Shown piece after piece: positions 16,617 through 25,442 of a DNA stretch of 64,000 nucleotides. Numbering within the stretch: position 1 is the stretch's first letter; each line of letters opens with the position of its first letter. This DNA comes from Nitrospirota bacterium (GTDB taxonomy: Bacteria; Nitrospirota; Leptospirillia; Leptospirillales; Leptospirillaceae). The notes under the pieces were generated by a model. It was not told the origin of the DNA and did no database searches. It saw only the letters and a list, made by a program, of their open reading frames with translations. The position numbers were made by a program, and so were the translations under genes. The stretch is taken from the NCBI GenBank assembly GCA_021810805.1, contig JAJZHW010000001.1, forward strand, positions 124,001-188,000, given 5' to 3'.

Positions 16617-17997
16617 GGGGAGAGAATCGGGGGGGGCGGCCCCGTTAAGGGGGGATGGCAATGGTCTGACAATCCGGGAGGTTGTCGAAGGGAGTCCGGG
16701 CTGGAAGGCGGGACTCCGTCCGGGGGACAGTCTGCTTTCCCTGAATGGGGTGGCATTGAGAGATCTCATCGACCTTGAATTTTTTCAGGCGGAAGCCCGA
16801 GTCTCTCTTTCCTATCGGAGGGCGGGTGAGCCGTTCCAAATTCGCCTCAGAAAAGATCCGGACCTCTCCTTGGGAATTGTTGTCGATCCCCCGCCCATCC
16901 GCCGATGCCCCAATGACTGTGCCTTCTGTTTTGTTGACCAGATGCCCGCTGGAGCACGGAAGACTCTCTACATACGTGATGAGGACTATCGTTACAGCTT
17001 TCTCTACGGGAACTTCATCACCCTGACAAACCTTACCGAGAAGGACTACCAGAGGATTCTTGAGCAGCGACTCTCTCCCCTCTATATCTCCGTCCATGCC
17101 ACCGAGCCGATCCTGAGACGACAGATCTTGAAAAACGACAGGGCTCCGGACATTCTTCCACTCCTTCGTCGGCTTTCTGAGGGAGGGATCACCTTGCACA
17201 CCCAGGTGGTCCTGATGCCGGGCATCAACGATGGGGAGGCCCTGATAAGAACCTGGGAGGATCTCTCGGCGCTTTATCCTCGGGTTGCCTCCCTTGCCGT
17301 CGTGCCAGTGGGGTTGACCTCCCATCGGGAGGGTCTTCCTCCTGTTCCGTCCATTGATGCCCCCTTTGCCAAAAAGATGATTCGGGAGATCGTGAGCCTT
17401 CAGAAGCGGGGCATGGACCGTTGGGGTGATCCCTTTCTCTACCCCTCCGATGAATGGTACGTCCTTGCCAAAACACCCTTCCCCTCCCTCTCGCGGTATG
17501 GAGACCTCCCGCAGCTGGGAAATGGAGTGGGTCTTGTGCCACTCTTTCGTAAGCAGTGGATGTCCGGGATCCGACGTCTTCAGGGATCCCTTCCCAGACC
17601 CTTGGCTCTCGTGACCGGAAAGGGTTTTTTTCCCTATTTGAAAGAATTTATCTCCTCCTGGATCGTCGATGAGTCCCCGAAGGGAAAAAAAGTGACGGTT
17701 CTTGGCGTCGAAAACCGCTCGATGGGGGAGTCCGTCACCGTTTCCGGACTGCTCGGAGCCCATGACATTATCAATACAGTGGCTCAGGCTAAACTCTCTC
17801 CGGAGACACTTCTTCTCGTGCCGGACATTGTCCTTCGGGAGGGAACGGAGATTCTTATCGACGATGGAACCATTGGCGACATCGCTAAGTCAGTGGGGCT
17901 TGACACCCTGGCGGTGCCCTCCACCGCCCGTGAGTTTTGCGCATGGCTGGGAGAGACATTTCCGACTCTGCTGAAAAAAAGGGAAAGGATCGCATGA
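16603..17997 (+). CDS. DUF512 radical SAM protein with N-terminal PDZ-like domain
   Basis: 464 residues. Residues about 20-85 form a PDZ-like domain (REVVEGSPGWKAGLRPGDSLLSLNGV). A radical SAM-like segment follows with C102, C106 and C109 (RRCPNDCAFCFVDQMP), then the DUF512 C-terminal domain. Typical family strings such as LYIRDEDYRYSFLYGNFITLTNL are present. The family is widespread, often next to the GTPase Der, and its reaction is not established. It overlaps pgsA by 14 bases and ispE by four. Confidence 0.9.
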   Translation: MESVEGRESGGAAPLRGDGNGLTIREVVEGSPGWKAGLRPGDSLLSLNGVALRDLIDLEFFQAEARVSLSYRRAGEPFQIRLRKDPDLSLGIVVDPPPIRRCPNDCAFCFVDQMPAGARKTLYIRDEDYRYSFLYGNFITLTNLTEKDYQRILEQRLSPLYISVHATEPILRRQILKNDRAPDILPLLRRLSEGGITLHTQVVLMPGINDGEALIRTWEDLSALYPRVASLAVVPVGLTSHREGLPPVPSIDAPFAKKMIREIVSLQKRGMDRWGDPFLYPSDEWYVLAKTPFPSLSRYGDLPQLGNGVGLVPLFRKQWMSGIRRLQGSLPRPLALVTGKGFFPYLKEFISSWIVDESPKGKKVTVLGVENRSMGESVTVSGLLGAHDIINTVAQAKLSPETLLLVPDIVLREGTEILIDDGTIGDIAKSVGLDTLAVPSTAREFCAWLGETFPTLLKKRERIA

Positions 17998-18896
17998 AGA
18001 CGGGAACGATTTATTTGAGAAGCCCAGCCAAAATCAACCTCTCTCTCCTGGTTGTTGGTCGACGGGCTGATGGGTTTCACGAGCTCATCACGGAAATGGC
18101 AATGATCGATCTCTTCGACAACATCAAACTCGAGCGAACCCGCCAACAGGGAATCCACCTCACTCTCTCCGGTCGAATGATTGATGGGGATCCTCAACGA
18201 AACCTCGTGGTCAGGGCGCTGGAGGCCCTGATGGAGAGTGTCGGGAAAAAGGAGGGATCGTTTTCCGGGGGATTTGCCGTCGATCTGGAAAAGAATATCC
18301 CCGTGGGAGCCGGTTTGGGGGGAGGATCGTCGAATGCCGCCATCGTCCTCTGGGGCGGGAACCGTCTTCTGGGGACGCCTCTCACCTTTGGGGAGCTCGA
18401 TGAAATTTGCCAAACGCTCGGATCGGATGTCCCCTTTTTCCTTCGTGGCCCCCGGGCCATGGGGGTGGGGCGGGGAGAGAGACTCGTTCCCCTTCCGCCC
18501 TCTCCCGGGAAGGTTCTGCTCTGGAACCCGGGTCTCCCTCTCCCCACGGCGCAAGTATACAAGGCCCTCGACCCCTCGACCTACCTGGTCCAGGGAGTCT
18601 GCGAATTGACAGAGGATGAGCGTTCTATTAGAATTGGTAGTCTTTTGGAGTCCGGAAAACTTTTTAACAGCCTTGAGTCGCCTGCCCTTTCCCTATGCCC
18701 TCAAGTGGGCAAAGGGATAAGTTTTTTGGAGGAATTTCTTCCGGGAAATGTGCGGATGACGGGATCCGGACCGACTGTTTTCGCCCGGTGTCAGAGCCAG
18801 GAGGAAGGTCGATCTCTCGGGGATCGGATAGTGGCAACTCTTGGAGGATGGGCCGGCGTTTTTAATTTTCTGGAGGCTTCTCCCGTGTCGTTCTGA
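17994..18896 (+). CDS. ispE: 4-diphosphocytidyl-2-C-methyl-D-erythritol kinase
   Basis: 300 residues of the GHMP kinase family; ATP-dependent phosphorylation in the MEP isoprenoid pathway, which would supply the hopanoid precursor. Motif 1 SPAKINLSLLVVGRRADGFHEL, ATP loop PVGAGLGGGSSNAA and motif 3 VRMTGSGPTVFA are intact, as is the SDVPFFL segment. ATG 17994 overlaps the upstream stop (ATGA) after GGGAAAGGA; the longer frame from 17937 is unlikely. tRNA-Gln follows 30 bases later. Confidence 0.96.
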   Translation: MKTGTIYLRSPAKINLSLLVVGRRADGFHELITEMAMIDLFDNIKLERTRQQGIHLTLSGRMIDGDPQRNLVVRALEALMESVGKKEGSFSGGFAVDLEKNIPVGAGLGGGSSNAAIVLWGGNRLLGTPLTFGELDEICQTLGSDVPFFLRGPRAMGVGRGERLVPLPPSPGKVLLWNPGLPLPTAQVYKALDPSTYLVQGVCELTEDERSIRIGSLLESGKLFNSLESPALSLCPQVGKGISFLEEFLPGNVRMTGSGPTVFARCQSQEEGRSLGDRIVATLGGWAGVFNFLEASPVSF

Positions 18897-18926
18897 TAGG
18901 GGCGGAAGAAGCGTTTATCGTGAGAC

Positions 18927-19001
18927 TGGGGCGTCGACAAGCGGCAAGTCACGAGATTTTGGATCTCGCATTCCCAGGTTCGAATCCTGGCGCCCCAACC
19001 A
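18927..19001 (+). tRNA. tRNA-Gln (anticodon TTG)
   Basis: A cloverleaf with seven-pair acceptor stem TGGGGCG/CGCCCCA, anticodon stem CGAGA/TCTCG and loop TTTTGGA giving anticodon TTG. The T-arm is CCAGG-TTCGAAT-CCTGG and discriminator A is followed by an encoded CCA (18999-19001). It lies between ispE and prs, probably in the same transcript. Confidence 0.95.
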
Positions 19002-19059
19002 TATTCATTTCCTGTCGTAGGGGCGTGAATCTCGCCGGTCGGGAGGACGGAATTCAGTC

Positions 19060-20001
19060 GTGAGAGAGATTAAGGTTTTTTCAGGAAATGCCAATATCCC
19101 GCTGGCACAGGAGATCGTCAAGTATCTCGGGATCCCCTTGTCCACATCAACGGTCTCCTCATTTTCTGACGGAGAGATTCGGGTCAGAATCGACGAGAAC
19201 GTCCGCGGAAACGATGTCTTTCTGATTCAGTCCCTCTCCCATCCGGTAAATAATCACCTGATGGAGATGCTTGTGATGACTGATGCCATGAAGAGGGCAT
19301 CGTCGCAAAGAATCACGGTAGTCATTCCCTACTATGCCTATGCCCGCCAGGACAGGAAGGATCAGCCGAGGGTTCCCATTACGGCCAAGCTTGTCGCCGA
19401 TCTGATTACGACGGCAGGGGCCTCGAGAATCCTGACGTTGGACCTCCATACCGGCCAGCTTCAGGGATTTTTTAACATCCCGGTCGATCATCTTCATGGG
19501 ACTCCGGTTCTGATTGAACCCCTCCGGACGATTGCCAGCAAGGAAAGTATTGTGATCCTCTCCCCCGATGCGGGGGGGGTCGAGAGATCGCGTGTCTTTG
19601 CGAAGCGCCTTCAGGCGCCTCTGGCCATTATTGACAAGCGGCGTGAAGGGCCCAACCAGTCCCAGGTGATGAATATCATTGGAGATGTCACGGGAAAGAC
19701 GGCGGTGATTCTCGACGACATGATCGATACGGCAGGAACGATCACGCAGGGAGCGCAGGCTGCCATTGATGCCGGCGCCCGGCGGGTGGTTGCCGCAGCG
19801 ACGCATCCGGTTCTGTCCGGAAAGGCGATCGAGCGTCTGAATGCCTCGGTCATCGACGAGGTGATCGTCACGAACTCCATTCCCATGAATGGCAAGGACG
19901 AGCAGTGCCGAAAAATTCGGGTCCATTCCATTGCCTCGCTTTTTGGCGAGGCGATCCGGAGGATCCATGATGACGAGTCGGTCAGCTCTCTTTTTATCTG
20001 A
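19060..20001 (+). CDS. prs: ribose-phosphate pyrophosphokinase
   Basis: 313 residues. Makes PRPP from ribose 5-phosphate and ATP. The flexible-loop/metal region DNHxHxxQ equivalent is LDLHTGQLQGFFNIPVDHL; the PRPP-binding loop is VILDDMIDTAGT, and VIPYYAYARQDRK is the PRS signature. It begins with GTG 19060 (MREIKVFSGNANIPLA). The position between ispE and rplY-pth is a conserved order in many bacteria. Confidence 0.97.
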   Translation: MREIKVFSGNANIPLAQEIVKYLGIPLSTSTVSSFSDGEIRVRIDENVRGNDVFLIQSLSHPVNNHLMEMLVMTDAMKRASSQRITVVIPYYAYARQDRKDQPRVPITAKLVADLITTAGASRILTLDLHTGQLQGFFNIPVDHLHGTPVLIEPLRTIASKESIVILSPDAGGVERSRVFAKRLQAPLAIIDKRREGPNQSQVMNIIGDVTGKTAVILDDMIDTAGTITQGAQAAIDAGARRVVAAATHPVLSGKAIERLNASVIDEVIVTNSIPMNGKDEQCRKIRVHSIASLFGEAIRRIHDDESVSSLFI

Positions 20002-20062
20002 AAACGGCCCCGGAACATGAGGAGCCCCCAACGTATTGAGCCGTCAAGGCAAGGAGGAAATT

Positions 20063-20638
20063 GTGGAGCATAGCAAGCTGAAAGTTGCAGTGCGAGAGGA
20101 AACGGGTAAGGGTGTCGCCCGCACACTTCGCCGTGGGGGGCAGGTCCCCGCGGTGGTCTACGGTGCTGGAAAGGCTCAGGCCCTGTCGGCCAACCTTAAG
20201 GATGTGGAAAAGGCGATGCAGGGACACGCTGGCCGTAACGGCCTTTTTGACCTCGAAATCTCAGGGGGCAAGAAGGGGCGGACGGCACTGACTCTGGTGC
20301 GCGATATCCAGAGAGATCCCATTTCAGGAAAGATCCTGCATATCGATTTTCTCGAAGTGTCCGAGAAGGCAAAGATCAAGAACCGTGTTCCGGTGGAGGT
20401 TGTGGGAACGACCCCCGAAGGTGTCAAGAAAGGTGGAATCCTTGACATCGTTCATCGGGAGCTCCATGTGGAATGCCTCTCCTTTCAGATGCCCGACCAC
20501 ATTCAGGTCGATGCGTCGGCTCTGGACATCAACCAGACCCTTCATGTTCGTGAGCTGACACTTCCTGCGGGCGTGACGGTTCTCGATGAGCCGGGTGCTG
20601 TCGTTCTCCATGTCATTCCGCCCAAGGCCGAGGCCTAA
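20063..20638 (+). CDS. rplY: 50S ribosomal protein L25 (CTC form)
   Basis: 191 residues: the 5S-rRNA-binding L25 domain (residues about 1-90, with RTLRRGGQVPAVVYG) followed by the C-terminal TL5/CTC beta domain. The start is GTG 20063, five bases after AAGGAGG (20051-20057); the TTG at 20036 precedes that site and is rejected. It lies upstream of pth, the usual arrangement. Confidence 0.95.
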   Translation: MEHSKLKVAVREETGKGVARTLRRGGQVPAVVYGAGKAQALSANLKDVEKAMQGHAGRNGLFDLEISGGKKGRTALTLVRDIQRDPISGKILHIDFLEVSEKAKIKNRVPVEVVGTTPEGVKKGGILDIVHRELHVECLSFQMPDHIQVDASALDINQTLHVRELTLPAGVTVLDEPGAVVLHVIPPKAEA

Positions 20639-20664
20639 CGGGCGAATTGTCGGAGGGATAACGG

Positions 20665-21219
20665 ATGTCCCTGGCTGTGATCGGCCTGGGAAATCCCGGG
20701 AGCGAGTATGCGGGAACCCGGCACAATGCGGGGAAGATTCTTCTCGATCATGTGTCGGCGATTTCCGGAATCCCGCTCGAGAAAAAACAGGGCGAGATTC
20801 GTTATGGGGAGGGACTTTGGCTGGGCGAGCGTATTTTTCTCGTCTTTCCGGAGACCTTCATGAATCTGAGTGGCCGTGTCGTTCCCTGGCTCCGCCTCCG
20901 GGGGGTGGACGCCCCCGCGGAATGGCTCATTCTCTCGGACGATCTCGATACTCCCTTCGGGATGGTTCGCTTTCGAGAGAAGGGGGGGAGCGGAGGTCAG
21001 AGAGGGATCCGCTCGATACTTCAGGCGGCGGGGTCGGAAGCAATTGCCCGGGTCAAGTTTGGAATCGGGCGTCCGCTCCAGATCGGATCGGATATCAGCC
21101 AGTATGTTCTTTCTCCTTTTTCCCGAGAGGAGAGGCTTCGAATTCCGGAGCTTCTGCAGAACGGAGGACAGCTGGTCGAGCGATGGGTTCAGACGAAATC
21201 GTTAAAGGCCAAGGGGTGA
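20665..21219 (+). CDS. pth: peptidyl-tRNA hydrolase
   Basis: 184 residues. Releases peptidyl moieties from drop-off tRNAs. Conserved features: LAVIGLGNPGSEYAGTRHNAG with Asn and the catalytic His, PETFMNLSG, and the SDDLDTPFG motif with its catalytic Asp. The GSGGQRGIRSI loop is slightly changed from the usual GGHNGL. It begins with ATG after a GGAGGGATAA site, 26 bases after rplY. Confidence 0.96.
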   Translation: MSLAVIGLGNPGSEYAGTRHNAGKILLDHVSAISGIPLEKKQGEIRYGEGLWLGERIFLVFPETFMNLSGRVVPWLRLRGVDAPAEWLILSDDLDTPFGMVRFREKGGSGGQRGIRSILQAAGSEAIARVKFGIGRPLQIGSDISQYVLSPFSREERLRIPELLQNGGQLVERWVQTKSLKAKG

Positions 21220-21223
21220 TGTT

Positions 21224-22318
21224 GTGGGCTTGTCATGCGGTATTGTCGGTCTTCCGAATGTCGGGAAATCGACCCTTTTCAATGCCCTGACGGCATCGGC
21301 CGTTCCAGTCGCGAACTATCCGTTCTGTACGATCGATCCTCATTCCGGGATCGTTCCGGTTCCTGATCCTCGCCTTGCGCGTCTCTCGGCCATGTACTCC
21401 ACCCGGAAGACCGTTCCTGCCACGGTGGAATTTGTCGATATCGCGGGTCTCGTGAAGGGCGCCAGTCAGGGGGAAGGCCTGGGAAACCAGTTTCTGGGCC
21501 ACATTCGCTCCGTTGATCTCGTTGTCCATGTTCTGAGGGGGTTCGAGGACGGAGAAATTACCCATGTTCATGGCGAGGTCAATCCGATCTCCGACCTTGA
21601 GGTCATCGAAACGGAGCTCCTTCTTGCCGATCTGGCTTCGCTTTCAGGGCGTCTCCAAAAGTTGGAGAAGATCTGGAAAACCGCGGCGAAGGAGGCTGAG
21701 ATCCAGCGCCCGGCATTCACGGCCATCCTGTCCGGACTTGAGGAGGGTAAGCCTGCTCGCTCCATTGTCACTGATCCACTCTCAGAGACATTTCGGCGGG
21801 GTCTTGGACTGATGACGGACAAGCCAGCGCTCTATGTGGCCAATGTGGCGGAGACAGAGGTCCGTTCGCCCTCGGAGAGAGTAAGGAGCCTAGAAAAGGC
21901 CATCTCTGCCAGAGGAGGTGTCCTGATTCCCATTTGCGCCAAGTGGGAGGCAGAGATTGCCGAACTTCCCGAAGAGGAGCGGGCCACCTTTCTCCATGAG
22001 CTCGGTCTCGATCGTTCGGGGCTGGATCGCCTCGTCACCGAAGGATATCGTTCCTTGGGCCTGGTCACATTTCTGACAGCGGGTGAGGTGGAGGTCAGGG
22101 CGTGGCCTGTGCCCAAGGGAACCACCGCTCCCAAGGCGGCTTCGGAGATTCACTCGGACATCGAACGGGGCTTCATCAGGGCCGAAGTCATGAGCTACGC
22201 GGACCTCGACCGGTTGGGTTCTGAAAAGGCGGTCAAAGAGAAGGGACTTCTTCGCCTCGAAGGCAAGGAGTATATTATCCAGGACGGAGATGTCGTTTAT
22301 TTCCGCTTTAACGTTTAG
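21224..22318 (+). CDS. ychF: redox-regulated ATPase YchF (OLA1 family)
   Basis: 364 residues. An Obg-like P-loop protein that prefers ATP and binds ribosomes. G1 is GLPNVGKSTLFNALT; the switch region VEFVDIAGLVKGASQGEGLGNQFL is characteristic, and the C-terminal TGS-like domain ends EYIIQDGDVVYFRFNV. GTG 21224 lies four bases after the pth stop. The pth-ychF pair is widely conserved. Confidence 0.97.
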   Translation: MGLSCGIVGLPNVGKSTLFNALTASAVPVANYPFCTIDPHSGIVPVPDPRLARLSAMYSTRKTVPATVEFVDIAGLVKGASQGEGLGNQFLGHIRSVDLVVHVLRGFEDGEITHVHGEVNPISDLEVIETELLLADLASLSGRLQKLEKIWKTAAKEAEIQRPAFTAILSGLEEGKPARSIVTDPLSETFRRGLGLMTDKPALYVANVAETEVRSPSERVRSLEKAISARGGVLIPICAKWEAEIAELPEEERATFLHELGLDRSGLDRLVTEGYRSLGLVTFLTAGEVEVRAWPVPKGTTAPKAASEIHSDIERGFIRAEVMSYADLDRLGSEKAVKEKGLLRLEGKEYIIQDGDVVYFRFNV

Positions 22319-22337
22319 AAAACGGGAGGTTTTACCC

Positions 22338-22727
22338 ATGTACTTCTATGAATGTGTGCTTCTTTTGAAGCCGACGCTGACCGATGAAGAGGCTCAGGCG
22401 ACCGTTGCCCGATACGAGAAAATTGTGGAGGACAAGGGCGGTCGGCTCCATGCAACCCAGCGTCTTGGCAAGAAGCGTCTCGCTTATGAGCTGCGTAAGG
22501 AGAAGAAGGCAGATTATGTTATACTCTACGCAGAGTTTAAGAATCCTGCGGATCAGATCGAACTCGAGCGGGTGGCCCGTCTCGACGAGCGGATCATCAA
22601 GAGCATGAATCTTCGCCGGAAGACCCTCGTTGTTCCCCCGATGGACTCCTCTGCCGAAGCACCGGGAGCTTCCGCAGGCTCCACTGAAGACATGGGTGCT
22701 CCCGATGTTGAAGGAGAAGCAATTTGA
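22338..22727 (+). CDS. rpsF: 30S ribosomal protein S6
   Basis: 129 residues. N-terminal MYFYECVLLLKPTLTDEEAQ and the KKRLAYELRKEKKADYVILYAEF core identify S6, which pairs with S18 on the 30S platform. A C-terminal Ala/Gly/Ser/Glu-rich tail of about 30 residues follows. ATG 22338 follows GGGAGG at 22324-22329. Its stop overlaps the ssb start. The usual rpsF-ssb-rpsR order follows. Confidence 0.97.
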   Translation: MYFYECVLLLKPTLTDEEAQATVARYEKIVEDKGGRLHATQRLGKKRLAYELRKEKKADYVILYAEFKNPADQIELERVARLDERIIKSMNLRRKTLVVPPMDSSAEAPGASAGSTEDMGAPDVEGEAI

Positions 22728-23149
22728 GCAGTTTTAACAAGGTTATCCTGATGGGAAACCTTACCCGGGATCCCGAAATCCGCGTGACCGGGGGGGGGAT
22801 GCCTGTCGGCTCCTTCAGTCTGGCCATCAATAACAACCGAGGCAAGGCGGGAGACGACAAGGATGACGTCAGCTACATCGATTGCGTGACCTTTGGGAAG
22901 CAGGCGGATTTTGTGAGGGATTACCTGGGCAAGGGAATGCCAATCCTTGTTGAGGGGCGCCTCCAGCAAAATCGTTGGGAGCAGGAAGGGCAGAAGCGTT
23001 CAAAGGTTGAAGTCATTGTGTCGACCCTGACCTTTGTGGGCCCCCCCAAGCGTTCGGGGGGATCCTCCCCGGAATCAGGGGGACGTCAGGATTCCTATCC
23101 TGATCCCGGCATGGGATTCCAGGGACAGGATTCAGAGATTCCGTTTTAA
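22724..23149 (+). CDS. ssb: single-stranded DNA-binding protein
   Basis: 141 residues with an N-terminal OB fold (FNKVILMGNLTRDPEIRVT, YIDCVTFGKQADFV, GMPILVEGRL) and a Gly/Ser/Pro-rich linker. The acidic tip DSEIPF recruits partner proteins. TTG 22724 overlaps the rpsF stop after AAGGAGA (22711-22717), so the two are coupled. Confidence 0.96.
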   Translation: MSSFNKVILMGNLTRDPEIRVTGGGMPVGSFSLAINNNRGKAGDDKDDVSYIDCVTFGKQADFVRDYLGKGMPILVEGRLQQNRWEQEGQKRSKVEVIVSTLTFVGPPKRSGGSSPESGGRQDSYPDPGMGFQGQDSEIPF

Positions 23150-23219
23150 CTTCACGGGAGTGCGAAGTCCACTCCGATATCTCCGGTGAGTCCGGATAGA
23201 GAAGAAAGGATCATCTTTC

Positions 23220-23450
23220 ATGGCAGGTCAGGCTCGTTCATTCCAAAGAAAGAAAGTATGCCGTTTTTGCACGGAATCCTTGGCCATCGACTACAAGGAT
23301 CAGACCACACTCCACTCCTATCTCACGGAGAGAGGAAAGATTCTTCCCCGTCGTCTCACGGGCACCTGTTCCCATCATCAAAGAGCGGTGTCAAAGGCCA
23401 TCAAGCAGTCCCGGAATGTCGCTTTCCTCGCCTTTGCCGAGGAAAGCTGA
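23220..23450 (+). CDS. rpsR: 30S ribosomal protein S18 (zinc-ribbon form)
   Basis: 76 residues. Contains C14 and C17 (KVCRFCTES) plus C50 and nearby His in TGTCSHHQR, indicating a zinc-coordinating S18 rather than the Cys-less form. [16 protein letters not shown] and the basic C-terminal helix are typical. ATG 23220 follows AGAAAGGA. It lies downstream of ssb as expected. Confidence 0.96.
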   Translation: MAGQARSFQRKKVCRFCTESLAIDYKDQTTLHSYLTERGKILPRRLTGTCSHHQRAVSKAIKQSRNVAFLAFAEES

Positions 23451-23457
23451 TCTGAAC

Positions 23458-24717
23458 ATGCCTTTTCCCGCCGCGCCGTTTCTGTCGGCGGTTTCCTTTT
23501 CATCGGCACTGTTCCTTTCCCTGCTGGCCCTGCCACGGTTGGGTGTTTTTCTCGCCATGTTTGCCGGAGTTCCCATTGTCATGGCCCAGCTCCGCTATCC
23601 GGCGGTGTTATTGGGGACCGGGGCCATGGTGACCTCCGGCGGGGTCATTTTTCTCTTTGCCTCCCTTCTGAAGACCTCCATGCCAGGGTTGGCAGTCCTT
23701 CTCTATATCGGACTGTGCGGTCTTCCAGCCCTTGTGGTGGCCACTCTGATGAAAAGGGGCTCACCTCCGATCGCCATCATCCTGTCCGGGGCTTTCCAGA
23801 TCGTTTTTTTTCTGGGAGGAATCGCCTTCCTTCTGTATGAAAAAACGAGCGGCGAGCTGTGGACGGCTCTCTCCAAGTCCCTGCATCAGGCTGTTCTTCT
23901 CGTCATGAACACGGCCATCCAGAATGCCCAGTCAACACTCACCCCCGACGAAAAAACGCGGTTGCTGGCACTTGAGCCAATGATTTTCAAGACTGTCGTT
24001 TCGATTATCCCGGGAATGTTGACAAGCTACGGGATTCTGACCTCAATGGCGTTGTGGGGAGTGACTTCAGCACTTCGGGAGCCATCGGAGGATCGGGGGC
24101 TTGACCGCGGACCGGAGGAATTCCTCCTTCCCGACCCGCTTGTGTTTGGTCTAATCGCTTCCCTGGCACTCTTTCTCATTCCCTCCCTGTCGGTTCGCAT
24201 CTTTGGGACGAATCTCGTCATGGTGGTGGGGATGCTGTATGCAGGACAGGGAATTGCCATTCTGGTACACTACGTCAAGAAAAGAAAGATAGGACGCTGG
24301 TTTTGGGGAGTGGCGGCATTGTTCATCGCCCTTCAGCCCCTCTTCCTTGTTCTTTTTTCCATTATTGGCGTTCTCGATATCTGGATCGACTTCCGGAGCC
24401 TGAGGGGCTCGGCCGGCGGGGGGAGGATATCGGGGAAGACACTTGATGACGGAGGGGATTCAGAAGATGTGTCGGGTCCGAAAAATGACAGCCATTGCGA
24501 TGCTCTTTCTCCTTCCCTCCTGTGCATCGGAGATTGGAAAGCCAATCTCCTGGGGCCGCTCTGGCGGAGACTCCGCCACAATTTCCCGATTCGGTTCTCA
24601 GGATACGTCGATCATGTCAGCCACCCCCGGCATGACCGAGGTCGGCAGGGCCTCTTGGTATGGTCCGACCTTTTACGGAAAGAAAACGGCAAGCGGAGCG
24701 ATTTTTCACAAGCATGA
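23458..24717 (+). CDS. DUF2232 (YybS-like) membrane protein, 3' end overlaps rlpA
   Basis: 419 residues as read. Residues 1-320 hold about eight membrane helices in the DUF2232 arrangement, ending with LFSIIGVLDIWIDFRSL, where such proteins normally stop. The next 90 or so residues are polar, unlike any membrane protein, and come from reading rlpA in the wrong frame for 251 bases. A G6 run at 24418-24423 lies just before. Moving the frame by -1 there would end the protein at TGA 24444-24446, which overlaps ATG 24446. ATG 23458 is the likely start. Follows rpsR as in many bacteria. Role unknown. Confidence 0.8.
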   Translation: MPFPAAPFLSAVSFSSALFLSLLALPRLGVFLAMFAGVPIVMAQLRYPAVLLGTGAMVTSGGVIFLFASLLKTSMPGLAVLLYIGLCGLPALVVATLMKRGSPPIAIILSGAFQIVFFLGGIAFLLYEKTSGELWTALSKSLHQAVLLVMNTAIQNAQSTLTPDEKTRLLALEPMIFKTVVSIIPGMLTSYGILTSMALWGVTSALREPSEDRGLDRGPEEFLLPDPLVFGLIASLALFLIPSLSVRIFGTNLVMVVGMLYAGQGIAILVHYVKKRKIGRWFWGVAALFIALQPLFLVLFSIIGVLDIWIDFRSLRGSAGGGRISGKTLDDGGDSEDVSGPKNDSHCDALSPSLLCIGDWKANLLGPLWRRLRHNFPIRFSGYVDHVSHPRHDRGRQGLLVWSDLLRKENGKRSDFSQA

Positions 24718-25180
24718 TCTGACCGCCGCTCATCGAACCCTTCCCTTGGGAACGGAGGTCAAGGTCACAAACCTCGCCAACCGCCGATCGGTGGATGTCC
24801 TTGTCAACGATCGGGGGCCGTTCGTCTCCGGACGCATCATCGATCTCTCCTGGGAGGCGGCCAACAGGATTGGAATCATTGGCCCCGGGACGGGACTTGT
24901 GAAGATTACGGTCCTCAGTATCCCCGGAGGAAGAACGCTCTCGCCCTCCCAATATGTCGTGCAGGTCGCCTCCTTCTCCGGTTATGAAGAGGCCATGCGC
25001 TATGCGAGAAGCCTGACGCGCTATCCGGGAGCTCAGGTAAGAAAGGCCACGGTGGGCAACAGAAGGGTCTATCGGGTCTACGTCGGGAAGTTTGTAAATC
25101 CCGACAGGGCGAGAACCTTTGCCCGGCAAGTCAAAAGCGAACTTGGCCACGCCTTCGTTGTGGAAGCTGACGCACGCTAA
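24467..25180 (+). CDS. rlpA: septal ring lytic transglycosylase RlpA-like lipoprotein with SPOR domain
   Basis: 237 residues from ATG 24467 (GGAGGGG at 24451-24457). A lipoprotein signal MCRVRKMTAIAMLFLLPSC gives Cys at residue 19. The double-psi beta-barrel (GRASWYGPTFYGKKTASGAIFHKHDLTAAHRTLPLGT ... VNDRGPF) carries the family Asp and Asn residues. A C-terminal SPOR domain (QYVVQVASFSGYEEAMRYA ... YRVYVGKF) should bind denuded septal glycan. RlpA cleaves such glycan in Pseudomonas. ATG 24446 is the alternative start. Its 5' end overlaps the upstream gene. Confidence 0.93.
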   Translation: MCRVRKMTAIAMLFLLPSCASEIGKPISWGRSGGDSATISRFGSQDTSIMSATPGMTEVGRASWYGPTFYGKKTASGAIFHKHDLTAAHRTLPLGTEVKVTNLANRRSVDVLVNDRGPFVSGRIIDLSWEAANRIGIIGPGTGLVKITVLSIPGGRTLSPSQYVVQVASFSGYEEAMRYARSLTRYPGAQVRKATVGNRRVYRVYVGKFVNPDRARTFARQVKSELGHAFVVEADAR

Positions 25181-25229
25181 TGCGTCAGGAACAATTTTTG
25201 ATGACAAACATCATGATCAGGAGGATGTA

Positions 25230-25433
25230 ATGGGAAAGCCGGTCTCTGAAAAACTTGAAAAACGTCTGACACTCACCAAGGAGATGCTCCGGAAGCGGAA
25301 GAGCGAAGTGGCTCCAGGAGAGCGCAAGGCTGATACAGAGCTCCGCCGGCTGAAGAAGATTGTCCGCCGTGCCTCTACCAAGAAAAAGCGCCAGGCTGGT
25401 CCTGCGGCCGGAGCCCCCGCCAAGGAGGGTTAA
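25230..25433 (+). CDS. small basic hypothetical protein
   Basis: 67 residues, about a third Lys/Arg, predicted largely helical (LEKRLTLTKEMLRKRKSEV) with a Pro/Ala/Gly tail. No domain recognised; nucleic acid binding is possible from charge alone. ATG 25230 follows CAGGAGG at 25218-25224 with good spacing, and the frame begins 49 bases after rlpA. Followed within ten bases by another tiny gene, so the two are probably co-transcribed. Confidence 0.65.
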   Translation: MGKPVSEKLEKRLTLTKEMLRKRKSEVAPGERKADTELRRLKKIVRRASTKKKRQAGPAAGAPAKEG

Positions 25434-25442
25434 GAATTGTCG

